NCBI RefSeq assembly: GCF_007855645.1
Contig: NZ_CP042261.1
Coordinates: forward strand, 786,501 to 850,500
Direction of reading: 5' to 3'
Length of the DNA stretch: 64,000 bases
Source of the DNA: Qingshengfaniella alkalisoli
GTDB taxonomy: Bacteria; Pseudomonadota; Alphaproteobacteria; Rhodobacterales; Rhodobacteraceae
In this document: positions 56,201 through 64,000 of the stretch, one piece after another
Numbering within the stretch: the first letter of the stretch is position 1
Layout: each line of letters begins with the position of its first letter
Program-made: the position numbers and the translations under genes
Notes under the pieces: model-generated
The model's database searches: none
What the model saw: the letters and a program-made list of their open reading frames with translations, nothing else
What the model was told of the DNA's origin: nothing

Positions 56201-57763
56201 TTACTCCCACTCGATCGTTCCCGGCGGCTTCGAGGTGATGTCATAGGTCACGCGATTGATGCCCGGCACCTCGTTGATGATGCGCGTGGCGGTCTCGCCA
56301 AGAAATTCATGGCTGAACGGGTAGTAATCCGCAGTCATGCCGTCAACCGAAGTCACAGCTCGCAAGGCGCAGGCGTAGTCATAAGTGCGCCCGTCCCCCA
56401 TGACGCCCACTGTGCGAACCGGGAGGATCGCAACGAAGGCCTGCCAGATTTCGTCGTACAGCCCGTGCTTGCGGATCTGGTCGATATAAACCGCATCAGC
56501 ACGCCGCAGGATATCCAGCTTCTCGCGGGTGATTTCACCGGGGCAGCGGATCGCCAGACCCGGTCCGGGGAAGGGGTGGCGACCGATGAAGCTTGCAGGC
56601 AAGCCCAGTTCATGTCCTAGCGCGCGGACCTCATCCTTGAATAGCTCGCGCAGTGGCTCCACAAGCTTCAGCCCCATCTTTTCGGGCAGGCCGCCGACAT
56701 TGTGGTGCGACTTGATCGTAACGGACGGGCCGCCGCTGAAGGACACGCTTTCGATCACGTCGGGATAGAGCGTGCCTTGGGCCAGAAATTCCGCGCCCTC
56801 GATCTGGTCGGCGTATTTCTGGAACACGTCGATGAACAGCTTGCCGATGATCTTGCGCTTGGTTTCCGGGTCGGATTGGCCCTCAAGCTCACCCAGGAAC
56901 AGGTCTTGCTCCTGCGCGTGGATGACCTGAAGGTTCATGTGATCGCGGAACATGCCGACGACTTCTTCGGCCTCGTTCAGGCGCAGCAGGCCGTGATCGA
57001 CGAAGACGCAGGTCAGTTGATCGCCGACGGCTTCATGGAGCAGCGCGGCGGCGACGGAGCTATCGACACCACCAGACAGCGCACAGATGACCTTCTTGTC
57101 GCCGATCTGTTCACGGATCGAGCGGACGGCTTCTTCGCGATAAGCGCCCATGGTCCAGTCGCCTTTGAAACCCGCGTCACGCACGAAGTTTTCATAGAGC
57201 GTCTTGCCGTTGGGCGTGTGATGCACCTCGGGATGGAATTGTACGGCGTAGAATCGGCGGTCCAGATCAGCGGTGATCGCAAACGGCGCGTTGGGCGAGG
57301 TGCCGTAGACCTGAAAACCCGGCGCGATGGCCGAGACATGGTCGCCGTGGCTCATCCATACCTGTTCGCGTTGATCGAGAAACCAGCCACTGAGCAGATC
57401 GATTCGCTCGTCGGATGGCGTTACATAGGCGCGACCGAATTCCGCTGTGCCGTGTCCGCGTTCCACCTTGCCACCCAGCATGTGCATCATGACCTGCTGG
57501 CCATAGCAGATGCCAAGCACCGGAACGCCAAGGTCAAAGACCTTTTCGGGCGGGCGAGGGCTGGCATCGTCCAGCACGCTTGCGGGACCACCGGACAGGA
57601 TCACCGCCTTGGGCTTGAAGTCATCCAGAAATGCGGTCGTCACGTTCTGGAAGGGATGGATTTCGCAATAGACGTTCAACTCCCGCAGGCGGCGCGCGAT
57701 CAACTGCGTTACCTGGCTGCCGAAGTCTATAATCAGAAGGCGGTCATGTTCTGTCTGGCTCAT
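56201..57763 (-). CDS. guaA: GMP synthase (glutamine-hydrolysing)
   Basis: Converts XMP to GMP. It has 520 residues. The class I glutamine amidotransferase domain has the catalytic Cys in [17 protein letters not shown] and the His in [10 protein letters not shown]. The PP-loop ATP-pyrophosphatase domain has [14 protein letters not shown], and the C-terminal dimer domain ends KPPGTIEWE. It lies close to guaB, which makes its substrate XMP, but is transcribed away from it. Upstream on the same strand is the DUF6477 gene. Confidence 0.97.
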   Translation of the reverse strand: MSQTEHDRLLIIDFGSQVTQLIARRLRELNVYCEIHPFQNVTTAFLDDFKPKAVILSGGPASVLDDASPRPPEKVFDLGVPVLGICYGQQVMMHMLGGKVERGHGTAEFGRAYVTPSDERIDLLSGWFLDQREQVWMSHGDHVSAIAPGFQVYGTSPNAPFAITADLDRRFYAVQFHPEVHHTPNGKTLYENFVRDAGFKGDWTMGAYREEAVRSIREQIGDKKVICALSGGVDSSVAAALLHEAVGDQLTCVFVDHGLLRLNEAEEVVGMFRDHMNLQVIHAQEQDLFLGELEGQSDPETKRKIIGKLFIDVFQKYADQIEGAEFLAQGTLYPDVIESVSFSGGPSVTIKSHHNVGGLPEKMGLKLVEPLRELFKDEVRALGHELGLPASFIGRHPFPGPGLAIRCPGEITREKLDILRRADAVYIDQIRKHGLYDEIWQAFVAILPVRTVGVMGDGRTYDYACALRAVTSVDGMTADYYPFSHEFLGETATRIINEVPGINRVTYDITSKPPGTIEWE

Positions 57764-57833
57764 TGGGACGGGTTAAGAGGAACCCCGTCCCGATGCAAGA
57801 GAGCTTGACACCCGGTGCAGCAGTTTTCCGACC

Positions 57834-58163
57834 TCAAACGAGTGATAACGACGGGCGCGACGGCTGCGGTTGTGAGTGTGTCGCGGCGTAGAGGCGATGC
57901 TCCCCGATGAGTGCGGCGAGCGTTTCGACATGCCTTATGGCACTGTAGCTTGCATGCTGAATGGTTTTTGCCTCGTGCAGCATCTGTTCTTGTTCCACCA
58001 GTTTGTGCAGTGCCGATGCCGGACGGAGCGGGACTGGACCACGTAGTATCCGCTTCAGGTCACGACTGCGGCTATAGTCGTCAGCCGCATACCGTGCGGC
58101 CCGGACCAGAAGGCGTGGACGGCTCAGGTGCCGGATGTGCTCGATCAGGTCGGTCTCGGTCAT
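57834..58163 (-). CDS. DUF6477-like protein
   Basis: 109 residues, starting MTETDLIEHIRHLSRPRLLV. It has a helical core (RAARYAADDYSRSRDLKRIL and YSAIRHVETLAALIGEHRLY). It matches my memory of the DUF6477 family, a short Rhodobacteraceae protein repeatedly found beside the DUF6456/GafA gene. It is divergent from gafA, sharing a ~200-bp control region. Start ATG 58163 is preferred over the longer frame. The function is unknown, and the pairing with gafA invites a GTA link. Confidence 0.7.
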   Translation of the reverse strand: MTETDLIEHIRHLSRPRLLVRAARYAADDYSRSRDLKRILRGPVPLRPASALHKLVEQEQMLHEAKTIQHASYSAIRHVETLAALIGEHRLYAATHSQPQPSRPSLSLV

Positions 58164-58276
58164 CTTGGTCTCCGTTGCGATGTCGAAGCAAGGATTACGC
58201 AACCTATACGGGTGTTGCGGCATTCGACGCGCAGCGCACTTCACGGTCAGAAAAATTTAGTCTTTTGAAACAAATG

Positions 58277-58317
58277 TTAAGCGAACGTTGATGTTCCGCA
58301 TCGCTAAAAAATACAAC
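58277..58317 (+). promoter_or_regulatory. Candidate CtrA box and promoter of gafA
   Basis: TTAAGCGAACGTTGA (58277-58291) is a CtrA-type TTAA-N7-TTAA site with one mismatch. It overlaps TTGATG (58288-58293), an 18-bp spacer from TACAAC (58312-58317), placed about 55 bp before the gafA start. CtrA-activated promoters typically carry the box at -35. In R. capsulatus, CtrA and quorum sensing control gafA. Confidence 0.5.
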
Positions 58318-58369
58318 CTGAGATTGTGATGCTGGATTGATCATCTGCCGAACGACGCGGGACAGGAGA

Positions 58370-59482
58370 ATGAGTTTGAATAGACTTGCCGCAGCCGAAC
58401 CGAGCTTGAATTGCGTACCTGATTGGCTGCCGGAAGACGCAATTCATTACCTCAATCATACGAGCCAAGGGCGCTCAATCCGTCAGATTGCAAGGGAAAC
58501 GGGTTGCCATGCCTCCACGATTTCCCGGCAGATCCGGCGGCTGGAGACACGTCGGGATGATCCGCTGATTGACAAGGCACTTGAAAGGCTCGGGGAGCGG
58601 GCCGCAAACCAGCAGGAGTACGAGATGAAGCATGAGAAAATCGCTGCGGCGCGCGACCCACAGGTTTGCTCGACCGAGTTGCCTAATGACGCGGTGCGCT
58701 TGTTGCGACGGCTGGCAGAGTCCGGCGCAGTGCTGGCGGTTTCGCAGGATCTCGACAACGCCGTTGTGGTGCGCGAATTGCCCGGTGGAAAGATCGCCCG
58801 CACTGCCGTTGCGAGCCGTGACGTGACCGAGGCCATGGCGCTGAACGATTGGATTACATGCGAACGACCGGGGTCTATCTCGCGCTATCGGATTTCTGCG
58901 GCGGGTCGGGCAGCGCTGAAGCGGTATATGTCCCGGGACTTGCCCGAAGGTTTAGCCGAAGCTCTCAGCCCGTTCGCCGTGCAACATATGGAATTGGACG
59001 AGCGGGAAATTGAAGAAGAGGGCGACCGCAGGCGCCGCGTGAAGTGCAATCTAGCGGAATCACCGCTTTCCTCGCTTGCGCGGCGCAAGGACAAGGACGG
59101 TCAGCCATTCCTGGCAGATGAATTCGTTGCCGCCGGAGAACGGCTCCGCGAGGATTTCGAATTGGCGCAGATGGGCCCGCGCGTGGCTCAGAATTGGGAG
59201 CGTTTTCTAACCGCTGGTGACCGTGGTGGTTTTGGCGGGCGTAACTGCGCCGATGGCCCGAGCGCCGCCAGAGAACGTGTCGCGCTTGCCCTGCGCGAAT
59301 TGGGGCCGGGGCTTGAAGACGTCGCGTTGCGCTGCTGCTGCTTCCTCGAAGGGATCGAGACCATCGAGAAACGTATGGGATGGTCGGCGCGATCCGGCAA
59401 GGTGGTCTTGCGCATCGCGCTGCAGCGGCTTGCTCTGCATTATGAGCGCCTTCACGGACGACATGGTCCGCTTATCGGTTGA
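58370..59482 (+). CDS. gafA: GafA-like GTA transcription activator (DUF6456)
   Basis: 370 residues. A DNA-binding HTH lies at about 36-60 (RSIRQIARETGCHASTISRQ). A second winged-helix-like region spans ~105-187 (LPNDAVRLLRRLAESGAVLA, RYRISAAGRAALKRYM). The C-terminal DUF6456 domain spans ~260-365 (LREDFELAQMGPRVAQNWER, GMGW-like ETIEKRMGWSARSGKVVLRI). Together these match GafA, the direct activator of the R. capsulatus GTA, and the GafY plus GafZ pair of Caulobacter. AGGAG is only 1 nt before ATG 58370, so TTG 58376 may be the true start. Confidence 0.83.
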   Translation: MSLNRLAAAEPSLNCVPDWLPEDAIHYLNHTSQGRSIRQIARETGCHASTISRQIRRLETRRDDPLIDKALERLGERAANQQEYEMKHEKIAAARDPQVCSTELPNDAVRLLRRLAESGAVLAVSQDLDNAVVVRELPGGKIARTAVASRDVTEAMALNDWITCERPGSISRYRISAAGRAALKRYMSRDLPEGLAEALSPFAVQHMELDEREIEEEGDRRRRVKCNLAESPLSSLARRKDKDGQPFLADEFVAAGERLREDFELAQMGPRVAQNWERFLTAGDRGGFGGRNCADGPSAARERVALALRELGPGLEDVALRCCCFLEGIETIEKRMGWSARSGKVVLRIALQRLALHYERLHGRHGPLIG

Positions 59483-59578
59483 ACCCGGCGATAGCTGCTG
59501 AAGCCCGCGCTAGTCGCGGGCTTCGCTGTTTCTGCGGCTCTCTTTTCTTCTTTCCTTTCTATCCGGAGCATGGGATAG

Positions 59579-61066
<1,488 letters not shown>

Positions 61067-61085
61067 GATGCCGTTTTGTGTTCTG

Positions 61086-61985
61086 TCAGCCCGGAGTGGG
61101 GCTGGCAGCACCGGCCAGTCTTCGCACGCGACGTTCTCGCGCGAAGGTGTAAAGGCCCGATCCAATGATCACGAGCGACCCAAGCAGCGTCCATAGATCG
61201 GGGCGCTCATTGAACACGACGATGCCAATGATCAGCGCGAAGACCAACCTGGAATACCTGAACGGCGCGACGACGGAGATGGTGCCGATCCGCATGGCTT
61301 GGGTAATGCAGTAATACCCGCCGACGCCGACGCAAAGCGCACCTGTCAGTTGCAATGACTCGATACCTGTCGGGCGCACAATGCCGCCTTGCACAAGCAT
61401 AAGTGCAAGCCCTGCCAGCGATACGATTGCGAAGGCATAGGCCGACAACTGGATCGATGTGACATTTTCTGGCGTGGCCCGTGTCGCCAGGTCGCGAGAG
61501 GACAGGAAGATCACACCGCCGACGGCGAACAGGGAGGTCGCCTCGAAGCCCTCCGTCCCGGGGCGCACAATCATCAGCACACCCAGGAACCCGACCATGA
61601 TCGCGGACCAGCGCCGCCAGCCCACGGTTTCGCCTAGAAACAGCGCCGCTCCCATTGTCACTACAAGCGGTGTCGCCTGAAGGACGGCGGAGGCCGTTGA
61701 TAGCGGTGAGACGGTGATCGCGGTCACGAAAAACAGTGTTCCCAGCATTTCCGACAGGTTCCGAACCATGACTGCGCGATCCAGAAGCGCCGAGGTGAAC
61801 AGGGGGACGCCCTGACGTTTCGACCAGATCCCGAAGATCAACGCGCCGCCCAGCCCGAGGATAAACAGTGCTTCACCGATCGGCAGGCGGTCGGTCACGC
61901 TCTTGACGAACATGTCCTCCACAGCGAAGGCAGCCATGGACACGAGCATCAGGATGATGCCGCGCAGATCATTGGTCGATGTCAT
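61086..61985 (-). CDS. EamA/DMT-family transporter
   Basis: 299 residues, ten TM segments and two EamA repeats (ILMLVSMAAFAVEDMFVKSV; TPLVVTMGAALFLGETVGWR; FRYSRLVFALIIGIVVFNER). It is S-adenosylmethionine-transporter-like in overall pattern, but the substrate cannot be assigned. It is convergent with guaB and only distantly similar to the other DMT gene at 55 kb. Confidence 0.88.
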   Translation of the reverse strand: MTSTNDLRGIILMLVSMAAFAVEDMFVKSVTDRLPIGEALFILGLGGALIFGIWSKRQGVPLFTSALLDRAVMVRNLSEMLGTLFFVTAITVSPLSTASAVLQATPLVVTMGAALFLGETVGWRRWSAIMVGFLGVLMIVRPGTEGFEATSLFAVGGVIFLSSRDLATRATPENVTSIQLSAYAFAIVSLAGLALMLVQGGIVRPTGIESLQLTGALCVGVGGYYCITQAMRIGTISVVAPFRYSRLVFALIIGIVVFNERPDLWTLLGSLVIIGSGLYTFARERRVRRLAGAASPTPG

Positions 61986-62099
61986 CGGAAGAATCCGTAA
62001 AGCTGGGTTGGGTACGAAGGTCTGCTACCGCGTTCGTGCCGGTTCGTAAAGCTTAGGTATGGGTTACGCCATATGGATGGTATTCTTGCAGAACTTGGG

Positions 62100-62345
62100 C
62101 CTGAAGCGAGATTTCTCCTTTCCCCGTTTTTCCAGTCCACGTGTTGGTTCTCAGCTTGGGCGAGTTCTTTAGAGTGGTTCAGGCGGGCTATGCGGATGTG
62201 AATTTCGGCGGTTTGGTTATCCGGGTCTCTTGATGCGATGCGCGCCGAAGGAGTTGAAGCATCGCATTTTCGCTTCAGCTCTGCTTCGGGCGCGACAGCC
62301 AGACCATCGCTTGCAGATGGTTGTCCCCAGACGCGGTGTCGCCTG
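62100..62345 (-). pseudogene. IS transposase C-terminal remnant
   Basis: On the minus strand the sequence reads CKRWSGCRARSRAEAKMRCF (to about 62217). After a frame change it continues DPDNQTAEIHIRIARLNHSK. These match the end of IS5-group transposases (R-S-R-x-E-x-K-M-x-C, then ARDPDRQTAEIQIRIALMN). The frameshift and the lack of the rest of the gene show decay. The remaining parts of the 563-bp gap 61986-62548 hold no gene. Confidence 0.55.
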
Positions 62346-62446
62346 CAGGATCCCTTTTTGCTGTTCTACTGGAGCAACATGATACGCTGGCAGGGGGCAT
62401 ACATGGTGCTCGAGGGGACATAGTTCGGTGCACCCGGAGGGGGCAA

Positions 62447-62469
62447 AAGGTGTCATAGTATGACACCTT
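62447..62469. repeat. 23-bp perfect palindrome
   Basis: The arm AAGGTGTCATA is followed by a single central G and then the exact reverse complement of the arm (11 bp each side, 22 of 22 paired bases). There is no loop, so it suits a dimeric DNA-binding protein rather than an RNA hairpin. It lies 80 bp from tRNA-Ser and beside an IS remnant, with no gene directly next to it. Confidence 0.85.
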
Positions 62470-62548
62470 GGGTGGCTTCAGCGCCATTCTGGAGCACGCA
62501 CACTACACCCGGAGAAATTCTTATTATTAAGAAATTTCAAGGGATAAG

Positions 62549-62638
62549 TGGCGGAGAGACAGGGATTCGAACCCTGGGACCCCGTGAAGGGTCAACGGTT
62601 TTCGAGACCGCCCCGTTCGACCACTCCGGCACCTCTCC
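62549..62638 (-). tRNA. tRNA-Ser (CGA anticodon)
   Basis: 90 nt with encoded CCA, including a long variable arm as in class II tRNAs. On the minus strand the 5' acceptor is GGAGAGG, the anticodon loop TCTCGAAAA has CGA, and the T-arm is CAGGGTTCGAATCCCTG before TCTCTCCGCCA. Confidence 0.94.
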
Positions 62639-62785
62639 GCGAAGGGTCTGGCGGGCGGTTTAGTGAACTGCGCCAGACTGTGCAACCCGTTTTTTGGCTG
62701 ACGCTGCGAACATCAATTTTGATCGAACGACTTTCCAATCGGCCTTTGCAGGCATAGGATTTGAGAGATCCAACGGAGATACATC

Positions 62786-63601
62786 ATGCGCCTCGTGACA
62801 ACCGTCGCCTTCTTCATCTTGCTGCCTGTCATCGCATTTGCGCAAGCGTCGTCTCAGGCTGGACGAATCCTTGACGCAATGCGGGTCGATGAGTTGCTGG
62901 AAACCCTTCAGCAAGAGGCGATGGAAAACGCGTTGGAACTGGATGAGACCATGCTCGACGGTCGGGGCGGGGATCGCTGGCTGGAAAGGGTCCGCGACAT
63001 AAACGCACCCAACGCATTGGAGGCGGAGTTACGCCAAAGCTTCACGCAGGCGATGGTGGTTGAGCATGTTGGCGATGTTGCTGCGTTTTTCGAGAGCCCG
63101 CTTGGTGCCAAGATCGTCACGCTGGAACTTTCCGCACGTCATGCGCTGCTGGAGCCGGGCATAGAAGATCACAGCCGTACCCAGATCGAGAACGCCGACA
63201 GGGCCACCCGTGAGAAGTTACAGCAGATTGAGGAATTCGTTCGCGCCAACGACCTGGTCAACGCCAATGTCGCTGCAGCGATGAACTCGAACATCGCCTT
63301 TCTGGAAGGCATGCGGTCGGCAGGGGGCCTGCCGGGCCTCGACGGATCTATCGTCGATATGACGGTAATGCAGGAGCCCGAAATTCGCGAAAGCGCTGAA
63401 AGTTGGCTAATGTCGTATCTGTTTCTTGCCTATCAACCCCTTTCAGAACAGGAGTTGGATAGCTATATCGTCTTCTCCGAGACGGATGCAGGGCAGGCGC
63501 TGAATTCGGCGTTGCTGACCGCGTTTGATCGGGTGTTTGTTCAAACCTCGCGCGAGACGGGCGAAGCGGCAGGACAGGTGATCGCGTCACGCGATATCTG
63601 A
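62786..63601 (+). CDS. DUF2059 secreted protein
   Basis: 271 residues. A Sec signal (MRLVTTVAFFILLPVIAFAQA) is followed by two helical DUF2059-like repeats: FTQAMVVEHVGDVAAFFESP with LGAKIVTLELSARHALLEPG, and LFLAYQPLSEQELDSYIVFS with SETDAGQALNSALLTAF. It is periplasmic, of unknown function. GGAGATACATC lies before the ATG. It lies between tRNA-Ser and rplU. Confidence 0.85.
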   Translation: MRLVTTVAFFILLPVIAFAQASSQAGRILDAMRVDELLETLQQEAMENALELDETMLDGRGGDRWLERVRDINAPNALEAELRQSFTQAMVVEHVGDVAAFFESPLGAKIVTLELSARHALLEPGIEDHSRTQIENADRATREKLQQIEEFVRANDLVNANVAAAMNSNIAFLEGMRSAGGLPGLDGSIVDMTVMQEPEIRESAESWLMSYLFLAYQPLSEQELDSYIVFSETDAGQALNSALLTAFDRVFVQTSRETGEAAGQVIASRDI

Positions 63602-63752
63602 CCAACCGTGCTTGACATTCAGTCAGTGCTCTATCATACGGCACATTCCGGTCATGGGACCGGAGGAATCACGCTATAGAAGCGCGCTGTCCGAGGCATG
63701 TAACGCCGCCTGCAAGCGGGGCCACAGGATGCGGAGACAAAAGGAAGACACG

Positions 63753-64000
63753 ATGTTTGCGGTCCTCAAGACCGGCGGTAAGCAATACAAGGTTCAGAGC
63801 GGCGACGTTCTGCGCGTTGAAAAGCTCGAAGCAGCCGCTGGCGAAACTGTACAATTCAACGAAATTCTGATGATCGGTGGCGACGACCTGACGGTTGGCT
63901 CCCCCTTTGTCGATGGCGCCGCTGTGAACGCCGAAGTGATCGACCAGATCAAAGGCGACAAGGTCATCAACTTCGTCAAGCGCCGTCGTAAGCATTCGTC
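63753..64000 (+). CDS. rplU: 50S ribosomal protein L21, 3'-truncated by window edge
   Basis: The first 82 residues are present: MFAVLKTGGKQYKVQSGDVL, then EKLEAAAGETVQFNEILMIG and the basic KVINFVKRRRKHS at the edge. L21 sits next to 23S rRNA helices in the 50S subunit. AAAGGAAGACACG precedes the ATG. The 151-bp leader 63602-63752 probably holds the promoter of an rplU-rpmA operon, of which rpmA would lie outside the window. Confidence 0.97.
   Translation, partial: MFAVLKTGGKQYKVQSGDVLRVEKLEAAAGETVQFNEILMIGGDDLTVGSPFVDGAAVNAEVIDQIKGDKVINFVKRRRKHS

Noticed and set aside
62238-62423. A 61-codon plus-strand frame before tRNA-Ser
   Set aside because: The minus strand of the same interval matches the end of an IS5-type transposase, and the plus frame has no supporting signal.

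Overview
The window looks like a chromosomal segment of a marine Rhodobacteraceae (Roseobacter-group) alphaproteobacterium. The evidence is the gene content and order (uvrA, glnB-glnA, rpsF-rpsR-rplI, fabD-fabG-acpP-fabF-mltG, guaA/guaB, a 16-gene RcGTA-type particle cluster), the moderately high G+C coding style, and Rhodobacterales-typical families (DUF6456/GafA, DUF6477, the small CADG secreted protein, the cytochrome b561-YceI fusion). The species cannot be named from sequence reading alone. Both ends are cut: an MFS transporter on the left and rplU on the right.

Layout. 1-17.7 kb: housekeeping genes, namely MFS transporter, DUF924, uvrA, glnBA, a split NAD(P)HX repair pair (epimerase plus dehydratase), an Lrp regulator beside a decayed porin, trigger factor with two tiny membrane-protein genes, a PQQ-type sugar dehydrogenase, the S6-S18-L9 operon, YceI, Ppx/GppA with rlmE, and LprI-like DUF1311. 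17.7-26.7 kb: mostly minus strand, with acnA, an LpxL-like acyltransferase, an orphan fliG, purB with a 51-residue secreted protein behind it, and the b561-YceI fusion. 26.9-32.6 kb: a fatty-acid synthesis operon running into mltG, with a GH25 lysozyme lipoprotein inserted.

32.8-47.6 kb: a complete gene transfer agent (GTA) cluster in canonical order: TerS, TerL, portal, g3.5, prohead protease, capsid, connector, stopper, tail terminator, tail tube, chaperones, tape measure, distal tail, hub, peptidase, and the g15 megatron. A DUF2793 tail-fibre-like gene overlaps the end of g15, and cysE follows. There is no integrase, repressor, replication or lysis gene, so this is a GTA rather than a prophage. 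Most joints overlap or have short gaps (up to 24 bp). Only two internal gaps exceed 100 bp, and both hold long inverted repeats. The leader has a TTGACT-17-TATCAC promoter candidate followed by a terminator-like hairpin just before g1.

48.5-49.9 kb: a graveyard of IS5- and IS3-type transposase remnants ending at tRNA-Val. 50-57.8 kb: TetR/ppk2, metA (with the Glu111 of acetyl-CoA-dependent enzymes), a P-loop ATPase, FadL, a DMT transporter, a monooxygenase, and guaA. At 58.4-59.5 kb a single-gene GafA homologue (the direct activator of GTA expression) lies only about 11 kb from the particle genes. It is divergent from a DUF6477 gene and followed by guaB. A CtrA-like TTAA-N7-TTGA box overlaps its putative -35. 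Structural cluster, activator and candidate control elements are therefore all in one window. The right end has a DMT transporter, another IS remnant, a 23-bp perfect palindrome, tRNA-Ser, DUF2059 and rplU.
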